64,000 bases of DNA from assembly GCA_964631565.1 (NCBI GenBank), contig CAZVYJ010000014.1, positions 1 to 64,000 of the forward strand. The letters are read 5' to 3'. A model generated the notes under the pieces. It made no database searches. It saw only the letters and a list, made by a program, of their open reading frames with translations, and was not told where the DNA came from. A program made the position numbers and the translations under genes. Of the stretch, positions 33,282 through 42,718 are shown piece after piece (position 1 is the stretch's first letter; each line of letters opens with the position of its first letter). The stretch is from CAZVYJ01 sp964631565. Its GTDB lineage: Bacteria > Planctomycetota > Phycisphaerae > SM23-33.

Positions 33282-34757
33282 ATGCAATTTATACGTGACA
33301 ATAAATTCCTCGCCATTCTGGCAGGCGTTTTCCTTCTGTGTGTGATCATATTCATACCAATTAAGATGGGACTCAGCACGACTTACGAAGAGCGGCTTGC
33401 CCTTCGGCAGAAGGAAATGGATGACAATGCCAGGAACAACAACAGGCCGTATGTAAACGAACAAACCGTGGAAAGGGGCAAAAAAAGCCTCGCCGAGATA
33501 GAGGAACAGGCAGCCAGGGTCGCCGTCGCCGTTCTTGAAAAAAACAGACGCAACTATACGCCGCTGATGCTGGTGAGGGAAGACGGCACGGAAATACCGG
33601 CTTTCCCCATAAACCGCAAAGAATACGACCAGGGCGGCCTTGGCCGAAAATACACACAGCTGTATCGTCAGTGGATAGAAAAGAAAATAGCCGAACTTGA
33701 ACCAACAACCGTGCCGACCAGGGAAGAAGTTGAAAACGAAATCAAAACGCAGCTGACGAACATCAAGGCCGAGGAAGAACTCCGCAAACGAATGGAATCC
33801 GAAGAGGAAGCAGCTTCGCGAAAATCCGAAACCGATACCCGCAAATCGCCGGTGGCGACTCCTGGTTTGACTGATAGCGGCGATGCCGTCCGCCCGGAAG
33901 TCTCCGCGGAAGAAAAGGCCAGGCACTTCGGCACGCTCATTGCGAAAGTAGCCAGGGCCGACAAGGGCCGAATCTATATCGATATAAACACGATCCAGCT
34001 GGTGTTTCCGGCCGTAAAAGCCAATCCGCCGGACGCCGAACTGTGGAGCGCGGAAATCAGCCGCTGGGTGTTCATGGATGTCCTGGAAGCCATAAAGCAG
34101 ACCAACGACCAGTCGCTGCTTGCCGAAGGCGGCACGGGCGTCAAAAATGCGACCGTGCCCAACACAGCCATCAAGCGGCTTGTCAGCATGGCGGTGGATC
34201 GCAATTACGTAACTCCACCTGCCGGCACGACCGGCTCGCCTGGCGGTCCCGGTCCTGATGGCATGGCTCCGCCGCCGATGCTCACGGATGCGCCAGGCGC
34301 AAGTTATGGCCAGCCGACCAACAAACAGTCGCATCTGAGCCTGACCAACAGAGTCTCATGCCAGCTGTACGATGTGGTTCACTATAACTTTACCGTTGTC
34401 ATGTCAATAAACCACCTGCAGACATTGCAGAAGAACCTGCTGAAGCAGAATCTTCACACAATTCTCGGCGTCAGGATAGTCGAGGTGGCCGGCAAAACCA
34501 CCGGCGCCGCCGTCCCCGCCGCCAGTGCCGCTGAAGACCTGTATTACTACGGGCGGGACCCGATTATGCAGGTAACCATAGAGGGCGAACTGCTGCTGCT
34601 GACGGACTGGACCCGCGGAATGCAGGACAGCAAGACAAGACAATGGCTGCCGGAATTTCCTCCGTTGGTTCCTGTGGATGTCCTCAAGCAGGATGCAATG
34701 AGGTCCGCCCTCAGGCCCGAAGATACGGCTCGGGTTAATGAGTACACCAAACGCTAA
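33282..34757 (+). CDS. single-pass membrane protein, PilO/Amuc_1100-like position
   Basis: 491 residues. One N-terminal membrane helix (FLAILAGVFLLCVIIFIPI) is followed by a charged coiled coil (~residues 40-190), a linker rich in Pro and Gly, then a C-terminal domain with NFTVVMSINHLQTLQKNLL and GVRIVEV, similar in pattern to the ferredoxin-like fold of PilO and of Akkermansia Amuc_1100. CAGGAG lies before ATG 33282, and pilM ends 17 bases earlier. The gene order (PilM, PilO-like, anchored protein, secretin) supports a pilus-assembly role; I found no exact family name. Confidence 0.65.
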   Translation: MQFIRDNKFLAILAGVFLLCVIIFIPIKMGLSTTYEERLALRQKEMDDNARNNNRPYVNEQTVERGKKSLAEIEEQAARVAVAVLEKNRRNYTPLMLVREDGTEIPAFPINRKEYDQGGLGRKYTQLYRQWIEKKIAELEPTTVPTREEVENEIKTQLTNIKAEEELRKRMESEEEAASRKSETDTRKSPVATPGLTDSGDAVRPEVSAEEKARHFGTLIAKVARADKGRIYIDINTIQLVFPAVKANPPDAELWSAEISRWVFMDVLEAIKQTNDQSLLAEGGTGVKNATVPNTAIKRLVSMAVDRNYVTPPAGTTGSPGGPGPDGMAPPPMLTDAPGASYGQPTNKQSHLSLTNRVSCQLYDVVHYNFTVVMSINHLQTLQKNLLKQNLHTILGVRIVEVAGKTTGAAVPAASAAEDLYYYGRDPIMQVTIEGELLLLTDWTRGMQDSKTRQWLPEFPPLVPVDVLKQDAMRSALRPEDTARVNEYTKR

Positions 34758-34776
34758 GCGTTCAGGAGTTCGGCTA

Positions 34777-36624
34777 ATGGCCACCAAGCTTAATGAAACA
34801 AGTATCGTCGAGCAGCACGTTGAGAAGGGCGTTTTGGGAGTAGCTGTTCTGGTGCTTCTCTACGTTATGATTAACTGGATACCCTCTTCGCCCCGCAAAA
34901 TCGGTCCCGAGGGCCTGAAGCCTGATGAGATAGATGCGTACCTCAAGGCGGAAGCGATCAGAGTGCAGGAAAACAACGACAGGGGCGCCGGTGACATACC
35001 TCCCGACAGCGAGAAGGTCGATTATGAGGAACTGACGAAAGGCCTGATAAGGGCGGATGCTCTCGACGGCGTAAGGGAAATGGTTCAGATCGTCCCGCCA
35101 TTGCCTCCCATGGAGGATATCATCCCGGAATTTGTAAAGCCGACCGTAACGCTTGAACAGATAGCCGGCGCGATTTCGGCCCCCGGCCGGCCGAGAGTCA
35201 AGGGAAGCCTCGAATTGCCGCGGATGGAAAACGAAGCGCTCACCGACAGGCCCACGGTTCACGTGGCGGCTGTGTTCGATCGAGGCAAACTGGCTGCGGA
35301 GTGGCTGAAACTGCTCAAGGGCACGCAGGTGAAGGTCAATATCGCGGTCATCGCCGTTGAGGCCGAAGTTCGCGAACTGCAGCCCGACGGCACATGGAGC
35401 CAGCCCCGTCCGGTGAAGGGCGTCAGCCTGCCTCCGGCCGACAAGAACGGCGAGATTTACGTCGATGATGACGGCAACCCGCTGACAGTGCCGACCGTCG
35501 TTCAGTACGACGGCAAAAACAAAGAGAAAGTTCTCGAAAGCATCGATGAAATCAGCGACCTGTTCTGGCAGGAGTACATACTTCAGCCGCCTTATCCTGA
35601 CATATACCTGCCGACCGGCGAATGGGGAACATGGCAGGTGAACCTGCCTAAAAACGAAGTCAGCGATACGATGAAAGAGGAAACCATAAGCAAAAAATTC
35701 AAACCGGGCGCGGCCGCGCCTCCCGTAACGGAAACGCCGACCACAAAAGAAAAGCCCCGCAACAGAACGCGCACCAAGCCGCCCCGCCAGTCGCCGACTG
35801 CGCCCTCCAAGCCGGGCTCGCCGCCTCTCATAGACCCTCGCGGCGCTCCGCCGGTTCTCGAACCGGACGTCCTTGTTCCGCCGCGCAATATGGTCGCAGC
35901 GAGTCCTCGTCTGACTCGTGAGGCGGTGCCGCTGGTGCAGCCCGGAGCCGCTGCGGAAACAAAAGAAAAAAAAGATGATGCCGTTGAACTGAAGATTGTT
36001 CCGATTCCCGGCATTAACGAGCAGATACAGGAAGGCAAGCTGCTTGTACTGGTTCATGACCAGTCCATCGAAAGCTCGAAGGTTTACCAGTACCGCGTTC
36101 GGCTGGTGCTGCTGAACCCTATTTATATGGAAGAGAAGGCTGTAGACGAGGATCACGAAAAGGATGTCTTCACGCCAAGCGTTAAGACGCCGTTCAGCGA
36201 GTGGTCGCATCAGGTCATGGTGCCCAAAACCACCGAGTTCTTCATCACCGGCAAAAACGCGAATAACGGCACTGTTCGTATAACGGTCTTCACCCGCGCC
36301 CTCGGTCAGTGGGTTTCCGAAGGCTTTACCGTCAAGGTAGGGCAGGAAATAGGCGGCGTGCAGAAAATATCGGTGCTGAACCCGGATACCGGCAAGATGG
36401 AACAGCGTAAAGTGGACTTCTCCACCGGGGCCGTCATTACCGACCTGGATTTCTCGGCGAAGGTCCCCAAAGGAGCCGTCGAGCTGGCTACGGTGGAAAT
36501 GTTATATATTGACGATTCCGGCAAGCTCTGCTCCCGCATAGAGTTTTTGGACAGCGAATCCAGCCGCCTTAAGCAGTTGAAGCAGGAGGTGGAACGCGCC
36601 AAGGCGACAGCCGGCGGCGAATAG
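34777..36624 (+). CDS. anchored Pro-rich periplasmic protein of the pilus locus, unknown
   Basis: 615 residues. One membrane helix near the start (GVLGVAVLVLLYVMINWIP), a long periplasmic part with a Pro/Arg-rich linker (~residues 320-385, for example RTRTKPPRQSPTAPSKPGS), then a beta-rich C-terminal domain (SSKVYQYRVRLVLL). It could be the periplasmic link to the secretin, in the manner of PilP or GspC, but I see no clear PilP motif. ATG 34777 has AGGAG; the frame opens at 34738 inside the previous gene. It is 19 bases after that gene and 266 bases before the secretin. Confidence 0.65.
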   Translation: MATKLNETSIVEQHVEKGVLGVAVLVLLYVMINWIPSSPRKIGPEGLKPDEIDAYLKAEAIRVQENNDRGAGDIPPDSEKVDYEELTKGLIRADALDGVREMVQIVPPLPPMEDIIPEFVKPTVTLEQIAGAISAPGRPRVKGSLELPRMENEALTDRPTVHVAAVFDRGKLAAEWLKLLKGTQVKVNIAVIAVEAEVRELQPDGTWSQPRPVKGVSLPPADKNGEIYVDDDGNPLTVPTVVQYDGKNKEKVLESIDEISDLFWQEYILQPPYPDIYLPTGEWGTWQVNLPKNEVSDTMKEETISKKFKPGAAAPPVTETPTTKEKPRNRTRTKPPRQSPTAPSKPGSPPLIDPRGAPPVLEPDVLVPPRNMVAASPRLTREAVPLVQPGAAAETKEKKDDAVELKIVPIPGINEQIQEGKLLVLVHDQSIESSKVYQYRVRLVLLNPIYMEEKAVDEDHEKDVFTPSVKTPFSEWSHQVMVPKTTEFFITGKNANNGTVRITVFTRALGQWVSEGFTVKVGQEIGGVQKISVLNPDTGKMEQRKVDFSTGAVITDLDFSAKVPKGAVELATVEMLYIDDSGKLCSRIEFLDSESSRLKQLKQEVERAKATAGGE

Positions 36625-36890
36625 CCCTGCGGTAGTGAATTTTGAGCTTGCATAGGTAATAGTTTGTGACGTATCCTCTCTGGCCGGTATCGGCAGTAAT
36701 GGTGCGTGAACTCATACATATATAAAGAGTTTGCAGGCAGAGAGTTTTAAGTATCAGTATTTGGTTGTGCGGCAGGCTGCGACGCGGTTTTCAGCCGGGT
36801 TTGTCGAGGCGTGCCATAGTGGTGACGAGTTACCCGTGCGATGCAGCTGGGATAATTCGTATTTGATTTGCTTCTGAAAGGAGTTTGGAC

Positions 36891-39800
36891 GTGATAAACC
36901 TCCGCCGGTTCCTTCGTATCGCGTTGCCTATGGTCTTGCTGGTGGCAGTGGCTTCATCAAGCTTCGCGCAGGAAGCCGATGCCGACAAGGCCAAGGCTCA
37001 ACTGAAACAGGGAATTGAAGAGTACAATTCCTTCAAGTTTCAGGCGGCAAAGGCTACGCTGCTGCGAGTCGACAGCAAAAGCCTGTCCGACGCGGACAAA
37101 CAGAAACTCAATGAGTACCTCACGAAAGTAGACGTCGCCATCCGCATGCAGCGGGATGCAATGGACGCCTACAACGACGCAGAGAAGGCGCTCAAGAACA
37201 ACGAACTTGAAAAGGCGCAGGCCGGCTTCGAAAAGGCCGCCTCAAGCACGTATCTCCCCGAGCAGACTGTCAAGGACGCCAAGGCTCAGCTTGCTGAAGT
37301 CAAGGCGAGGATTGAGCTGCTCAAGAGCATGGAAGATACCACTAAAAAGCCCGCTGCCGACACCGCCGAAACAGCGAAAACCGACGAGACGGCCGCCGAA
37401 AAACCCGAAGCAACCGAAGAAGACGAAAACGTAACGAAGATGGCGGCCGATATGGCTGCCCGTCGCGAGAAAGCCAAGTCGCTTGTCGCTGAAGGCCAGA
37501 CGGCCCTCAATGACGGCAAGTACAAAGAGGCGGCCGATTTCTTCGAGAAGGCCCTGGCCATAGCTCCCGAGATGGAAGAAGCCCAGACGCTTCTGAATCA
37601 CGCCCGCAGCCAGATGACTACCGAAGGTTCGGGCGGCGTGCTGACCAATCTTCAGAAGAAGATGCGCATCGCCAAAGAGATGGCTGAAATCGAATTTCAG
37701 GACCAGATGAAAAAGGCGACCGAGATTCTGGCCCGGGCGGACAGCCAGGCCGAATTCGCCGATGCGAAAGAAGCCGCACTCCATGCCAAGAACACGCTCG
37801 AGACGAACAAGACCTACTACACCGCGGATGAGTACAACGAAAGACTCACAAGCGTCGAGAACAAGCTGAAACATATCCGTGACGAAAACGAGGCATGGGA
37901 CAAGCGGCAGGTCGCCGCCAAGGTGATTGAGCTTAAGCAGGCCGAGGAAAAGCGCATAAGCGAAGCCGCCCTTCAGCGCCAGCAGAAGATCGACAATCTC
38001 ACCAAGAACGCCAAGACGCTGATTTCCGAGAGAAAGTACGAAGAGGCCCTTGAGCTGTTCGATCAGATTCTGGAACTTGACCCTCTCAACAGCTATGCCG
38101 GCAACAACAAGGAGCTTGTGCAGCAATTTGCTTTCAGCCGTCAGGAAGGCAAGCTCGACAACACCTACCGGGTCGAAGAAATCAAGAGCAAGCTGGCGAT
38201 CCGCGAGTCGGAGATTCCGTGGTATGCGGAACTGATTTATCCGGAAGACTGGATCGAGCTTACCCTCCGCCGCGAGCCGTTTACAGCCAAGGCAGCCACC
38301 GAGTCCGACGAGGACAGGCTGGTCCGCCAGAAGATGAAGCAGAAAATCGGGAAACTGGAATTCAGCGGCATTCCGTTTGAAGAAGCCGTCCAGTTCCTCA
38401 GGGATTTCAGCGGAATCAGCATCTTCGTTAAATGGGGCGCTCTGGAGGCTCCGGGCATAAGCAAGACTACCGAAGTCAATGTCCACCTCAGCGACGTCAT
38501 GTTCGAGAAGGCGCTGCAGGTCATTCTGGAAGACGTCGGCGGAGGCACGACTCAGCTCGGTTATGTAATCGACCAGGGCGTTATCACGATTTCGACCAAG
38601 GAAGACCTCGCCATCAGGACCATAACCAGGGTTTATGATATTCGCGACCTCATCGTTCGCGTGCCCAACTTCATCTCGCCCAGCATCGACATGAGCCAGA
38701 TGGGCCAGAATCAGGGCAATAACGGCGGCAGCGGCGGCAGCTTCTTCGAGGAGAACGAAGGAGAGGGAGGCATCTCCGGAGTTGAGGAAGAGCAGACAAA
38801 GGCCCAGCTTACCCAGAAAATCATCACCCTCATCACGACTACGATCGACCCCGAATCCTGGCGGCCCGAAGGTGAGACGGGTTCTATCGGCGAGCTTAAC
38901 GGACAGCTTATCGTCACCCAGACTTCCGAAAATCACGAAGCCCTGATGAATCTTATCAATCAGATTCGCGAGGCCAGAGCACTCCAGATTTCCATCGAGG
39001 CGAGATTTGTCAAGGTCAGTTCCGGCTTCCTCAACATGATAGGGCTGGACCTGGACTTCTATTTCAACCTCGGTTCGGCCCTGGGTTCGACCACTGCAAC
39101 CGACCCATGGACCAATGCGACCGTTCCGACGACCGGCGGCACGAGCGGCTGGGGCGGCGGCGGAAACAACAACCTCACTCCGATGGGCGTTGTGCAGGAT
39201 CTGTCCTTCGGAGACATTCTTGGCGTGTCATCGGGCATGGCGAACAGCATCGGCTCATCGATCACCACATCGGCGATGACGGTGCAGGGCACTTACCTTG
39301 ACGACATCCAGGTCGACTTCCTGCTCCAGGCGACCCAGGCGGATCAGTCGACCAGGTCGCTTACCGCGCCTCGCCTGACGCTGTTCAACGGCCAGCGGGC
39401 ATATATCACCGTGGCCACGCAGCAGGCGTACGTTTCTGAAGTAGAAGCGGTTGTCGCCGAAAACGCAATCGCCTACGACCCAACGGTTTCCTATGTGCCG
39501 ACCGGCACGACGCTTGACGTGGAGGCCACGATATCCGCCGACCGCCGTTACGTCACGCTGACTGTCAGGCCGCAGATCGCCCAACTCGACGGCGAGATGG
39601 ACAAGTACTTCACCGAAGTATCCACCACCGACGCCGAGGGCAACCCGCTTACCGGCAAGGGCTTCGTCATGCTGCCGACGATTATTATCCAGGAACTTCA
39701 GACGACAGTCTCGGTTCCGGACGGCGGCACGCTGCTGCTGGGCGGCCAGAAGCTTTCCGCCGAGGTTGAGCGCGAGGAAGGCGTTCCTCTGCTGTCGAAG

Positions 39801-39935
39801 ATACCGATTGTCAATCGGGCGTTTACGAAACGGGGCAAGGTGCGCGACGAAGAAACGCTGCTTGTCCTGATTAAACCGAAAATCATTATCCAGCGTGAGG
39901 AAGAGGAAAAGAATTTTGGCTCGCCAGCGCCTTGA
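36891..39935 (+). CDS. secretin, type II/IV pilus type
   Basis: 1014 residues. A signal peptide (IALPMVLLVAVASSSFAQ) is followed by TPR-like repeats and coiled coils (~200-240 GKYKEAADFFEKALAI; ~373-405 RKYEEALELFDQIL), an STN/N0-type domain at ~490-570 (GIPFEEAVQFLRDFSG), a Gly/Asn-rich loop (~605) and an N1-type domain (~643-700). The secretin barrel runs ~770-1005 with GTTLDVEATISADRRYV and VPDGGTLLLGG. The start is GTG 36891: AGGAG at 36879-36883 is correctly spaced from it, while a TTG at 36885 is too close. It probably forms the outer-membrane pore of the PilM-linked machine. A 266-base leader separates it from the previous gene. Confidence 0.9.
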   Translation: MINLRRFLRIALPMVLLVAVASSSFAQEADADKAKAQLKQGIEEYNSFKFQAAKATLLRVDSKSLSDADKQKLNEYLTKVDVAIRMQRDAMDAYNDAEKALKNNELEKAQAGFEKAASSTYLPEQTVKDAKAQLAEVKARIELLKSMEDTTKKPAADTAETAKTDETAAEKPEATEEDENVTKMAADMAARREKAKSLVAEGQTALNDGKYKEAADFFEKALAIAPEMEEAQTLLNHARSQMTTEGSGGVLTNLQKKMRIAKEMAEIEFQDQMKKATEILARADSQAEFADAKEAALHAKNTLETNKTYYTADEYNERLTSVENKLKHIRDENEAWDKRQVAAKVIELKQAEEKRISEAALQRQQKIDNLTKNAKTLISERKYEEALELFDQILELDPLNSYAGNNKELVQQFAFSRQEGKLDNTYRVEEIKSKLAIRESEIPWYAELIYPEDWIELTLRREPFTAKAATESDEDRLVRQKMKQKIGKLEFSGIPFEEAVQFLRDFSGISIFVKWGALEAPGISKTTEVNVHLSDVMFEKALQVILEDVGGGTTQLGYVIDQGVITISTKEDLAIRTITRVYDIRDLIVRVPNFISPSIDMSQMGQNQGNNGGSGGSFFEENEGEGGISGVEEEQTKAQLTQKIITLITTTIDPESWRPEGETGSIGELNGQLIVTQTSENHEALMNLINQIREARALQISIEARFVKVSSGFLNMIGLDLDFYFNLGSALGSTTATDPWTNATVPTTGGTSGWGGGGNNNLTPMGVVQDLSFGDILGVSSGMANSIGSSITTSAMTVQGTYLDDIQVDFLLQATQADQSTRSLTAPRLTLFNGQRAYITVATQQAYVSEVEAVVAENAIAYDPTVSYVPTGTTLDVEATISADRRYVTLTVRPQIAQLDGEMDKYFTEVSTTDAEGNPLTGKGFVMLPTIIIQELQTTVSVPDGGTLLLGGQKLSAEVEREEGVPLLSKIPIVNRAFTKRGKVRDEETLLVLIKPKIIIQREEEEKNFGSPAP

Positions 39936-39978
39936 TAGCAGTCAATCCCGGCAGAGTCCGGGCTGGAATTGAATCACA

Positions 39979-40021
39979 ACGGGTCGCGCGCCCCTAAGGG
40001 GCTTGCGGCCCGTCGTTTTTT
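39979..40021 (+). terminator. terminator after the secretin gene
   Basis: Stem ACGGGTCGC / GCGGCCCGT with an inner GCCCC-TAA-GGGGC hairpin, then CGTTTTTT. It is 44 bases after the secretin stop and just before the YdjY gene, whose ribosome site follows. Confidence 0.65.
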
Positions 40022-40056
40022 CTGCACCACCGCGCGGCGGCGAAGGGGTATCTGCC

Positions 40057-41316
40057 ATGAAAAAGATATCTGTGCTACTGACACTGACGGCCGTAATTAT
40101 CGCAGGCAGCATCGTTATAGCTCAGGACGCTCCCGAATCCAAAAAACCTGCTGCTGCAACGAGCAATCCCGAACAGCCGGCGGCCACCCAGGCCGACCGG
40201 GAGCTGAAATTCGACCATCTCCGGGTCGATCTGAAAAACCGCCGCATAATCATGGACGCGGAGGTCTGCAAACCGACCTATGGGCTGGAGTTCTTTATGT
40301 GCAAGGGGAACGAGAAATCGTATGAAAGTGTCCTGAGCACCGAGGCCCAGGCGTGGCAGCTTCATGCCGGGCTGCTGGCGCTGGGGCTTACGCCGGGCAA
40401 GCCCGCCAGGTGGTCGTCGGGCTACGGGGCGGACGCCAAATTTATGCCGCCGCAGGGCGCCGAATTGAAAATCGAAATGAAGTGGAAAGATGCCGACGGC
40501 AAGGAGCAGACCGCCGAGGCCGGCGACTGGCTGGCGCCGGCAGGCGAGGGCGAAGGGCAGATGGCCGCGCCGAAGAAGTGGGTTTTCGTCGGCTCGGAAG
40601 TATTGCCGGACGGCGGCTATCTCGCCGACATGGAAGGCTTCGGCGGGCTTATATCGGTGGCGAACCTGAGCAGCTCCGTCATCGACGTGCCGTTCCAGAG
40701 CACCAATTCCCTTGATTCGCGGCAATATATTTTCAATGAAAAAGTCATTCCGCCAAGCGGCACCAGGGTTGAAGTTGTCATCACGCCGCTGCCCGGCGCG
40801 GAGAAAGCCGAGCACGCCCGGGCCGTGCTGGATATCGACCGCTTCGGAAACCTGAAAATAGACGGCGAGGCGGTCAGCCATGAGGAACTAAGCATATGGG
40901 CCGGCCATTTCATGAGCGAGCATTCCAGCGGCATGGTGGTTATACGGGCGGCCGGCCGGGCGCTTGTGCAGGATGTCGCATCGGCGATGCTGTACCTCCG
41001 GTATGGCGGCGTCTTTGAGATGCCTGTGGTGCGGCTTGAAGCTGACGACGTCATGCCGAGAACGCCGCAGCAGACCGAAGCGGAGCTTGAGCAGTGGAAA
41101 AAGATGTTCGCCAACCCGGACGACGAAATAGTGGACCCCGCCGAGCAGGCCGAACTGAAACTCAAACAGCTTGAGGCGAATATAAAGGAACTTGAAGCGA
41201 CCAGGGCGATGCTGGCCGATTACGCCGAACAGCTGCAGACCCGGCTTGACAAGTACAGGCAGGAAAATCCGCCGCAGCCGGATTCGACGGACGAAGAAGA
41301 TTCCGAGGGGAACTGA
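40057..41316 (+). CDS. secreted YdjY-domain protein
   Basis: 419 residues. A signal peptide (VLLTLTAVIIAGSIVIAQ) leads a YdjY domain (KFDHLRVDLKNRRIIMDAEV, then YGLEFFMCKGNEKSYESVL), common in planctomycetes and of unknown function. The central part is beta-rich and the C-terminus is a coiled coil (AELKLKQLEANIKELEA). ATG 40057 follows AAGGGG (40043-40048); the frame opens earlier at 40003 inside the terminator. It belongs to the pilus gene run, so it may be an accessory periplasmic factor, though the terminator between them allows separate control. Confidence 0.8.
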   Translation: MKKISVLLTLTAVIIAGSIVIAQDAPESKKPAAATSNPEQPAATQADRELKFDHLRVDLKNRRIIMDAEVCKPTYGLEFFMCKGNEKSYESVLSTEAQAWQLHAGLLALGLTPGKPARWSSGYGADAKFMPPQGAELKIEMKWKDADGKEQTAEAGDWLAPAGEGEGQMAAPKKWVFVGSEVLPDGGYLADMEGFGGLISVANLSSSVIDVPFQSTNSLDSRQYIFNEKVIPPSGTRVEVVITPLPGAEKAEHARAVLDIDRFGNLKIDGEAVSHEELSIWAGHFMSEHSSGMVVIRAAGRALVQDVASAMLYLRYGGVFEMPVVRLEADDVMPRTPQQTEAELEQWKKMFANPDDEIVDPAEQAELKLKQLEANIKELEATRAMLADYAEQLQTRLDKYRQENPPQPDSTDEEDSEGN

Positions 41317-41331
41317 GGATTCCCGGTAAAA

Positions 41332-42099
41332 ATGACCTCTGAAAACGAACGGGAATTGTCTTCGGCGGGTAAGCAGCCCGCACGGCGCTCGCTGCTGCGG
41401 GGGCATGGGCCGGCGCTGCTTTGCGGCTGCCTCGTTACGCTGGCGGTCGAGCTTGGTTTTTACCTGGCGGCGAAACACTGGGGCGGCGATACGCGAGGAG
41501 CGGAGATAGCCGCCCTCGCCGTTATGCTCCTGTGGACCGTTCTTGCGGCGCCGGTGCTGGCGGCCGGGGCTTCCGATACGATGGGGTCGCTGCTTCGCGG
41601 CGGGGCGGTTATAGATGCATCCGCTGTGACGCTGCTTGTCATGGTCTTCGCCGGCAAGTACGTCACATTTATCGCAGCTGTGAAAATCTACTGCACGCTG
41701 CTCGCGGTGGGGCTGGCCGGAATAGCCGCCACGCGCCTGTCGCGGTCCGATAACGGACGATACGCCTGGGCATTTGCTTCCGCAGTGGCTATGATGCTCG
41801 CCGCGGCGACGCCTCTCTGGACCGAGGGTCTGCTCAAGGCCTCCGGCGAGAAGAGCGGCACGGTTATCGAAGCCCTGGTTTATGCCAATCCGTTTTATTC
41901 GATAATGTCGGCCATCTCGCACGAGGCGCAGTTTGTCTGGCATCAGTGGGGGATCATCTACAATCGAGCGCCTTACGCGTTCACCGTTGCACCGCCCGCG
42001 CCGTGGTGCGCAGCCGCGATTATTTACGGCTCGCTGGCGGGAATTCTCGCCGCTACCGGCCTGCTGAGGCGTCCGGCCCCCGGCTCAAAAAACTCCTGA
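41332..42099 (+). CDS. multi-pass membrane protein, unknown
   Basis: 255 residues with about six hydrophobic helices (LLCGCLVTLAVELGFYLAA; AALAVMLLWTVLAAPVL; and others to GILAATGLLRR). The start is ATG 41332, 15 bases after the YdjY gene stop, so it is likely co-transcribed with it. I recognise no family. Its 3' end overlaps the end of rdgB on the other strand by 47 bases. Confidence 0.65.
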   Translation: MTSENERELSSAGKQPARRSLLRGHGPALLCGCLVTLAVELGFYLAAKHWGGDTRGAEIAALAVMLLWTVLAAPVLAAGASDTMGSLLRGGAVIDASAVTLLVMVFAGKYVTFIAAVKIYCTLLAVGLAGIAATRLSRSDNGRYAWAFASAVAMMLAAATPLWTEGLLKASGEKSGTVIEALVYANPFYSIMSAISHEAQFVWHQWGIIYNRAPYAFTVAPPAPWCAAAIIYGSLAGILAATGLLRRPAPGSKNS

Positions 42100-42718
42100 G
42101 CAGTTTCGCGAAGTGCCTAACCGCCTTGCCGCGATGGCTGATTTCATTTTTCTTTTCCGGCGGCAGCTGCGCGGTCGTGCAGCCGAACTCGGGCACAAAA
42201 AACAGCGGGTCGTAGCCGAACCCGTTTTCTCCGCTCGGCCGGCGGGCGATTACGCCTTCAATCGTGTCGAAGGTTTCGACGATAATCCTTCCCGGCTCAG
42301 CCAGCGCGAGATGGCAGACGAATCTTGCGGTCCGTTTTTCGTCGGGGATGTTTTGCAGCTTTTCCAGCAGCTTGGCGTTGTTGGCCCGGTCGATGCCGTC
42401 TCGGTCGGTTTTATCGCTGCCGCACCGGTCCGCAGCGTACCGTGCGCTCCTTACGCCTGGTTCGCCGCCGAGCGCATCGACCACCAGCCCGGAATCGTCG
42501 GCCAGGCACCACCGCCCGGTCGCGGCGGCGTAGTAAAGCGCCTTGTCGCGGGCGTTTTCGGCGAAGGTGGCGCCGTGCTCCTCAGGCTCGGGTATGCCCG
42601 GAAACTCGTCCAGCCCGGCGATGCGGACCGGCAGCTCGCCCAGCACCTGCCTGATTTCCCTTATCTTGCCCGGATTATAGCTGGATATTATAAGTTCGCG
42701 GGTCCTGGCCATTTTCAT
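42053..42718 (-). CDS. rdgB: XTP/dITP diphosphatase (RdgB/HAM1)
   Basis: 221 residues. RdgB removes non-canonical purine triphosphates. The start ELIISSYNPGKIREI is the SxNxxK signature, and CLADDSGLVVDALGGEPGVRSARYA and GENGFGYDPLF are diagnostic. ATG 42718 is used; ATG 42712 is three codons shorter and also possible. Its 5' end overlaps the upstream lipoprotein gene by 44 bases. Its 3' end overlaps the convergent membrane-protein gene by 47 bases. Confidence 0.93.
   Translation of the reverse strand: MKMARTRELIISSYNPGKIREIRQVLGELPVRIAGLDEFPGIPEPEEHGATFAENARDKALYYAAATGRWCLADDSGLVVDALGGEPGVRSARYAADRCGSDKTDRDGIDRANNAKLLEKLQNIPDEKRTARFVCHLALAEPGRIIVETFDTIEGVIARRPSGENGFGYDPLFFVPEFGCTTAQLPPEKKNEISHRGKAVRHFAKLLRSFLSRGPDASAGR

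Noticed and set aside
37242..38936. A 564-codon minus-strand frame opposite the secretin
   Set aside because: Shadow of the secretin gene. No ribosome site or motif.
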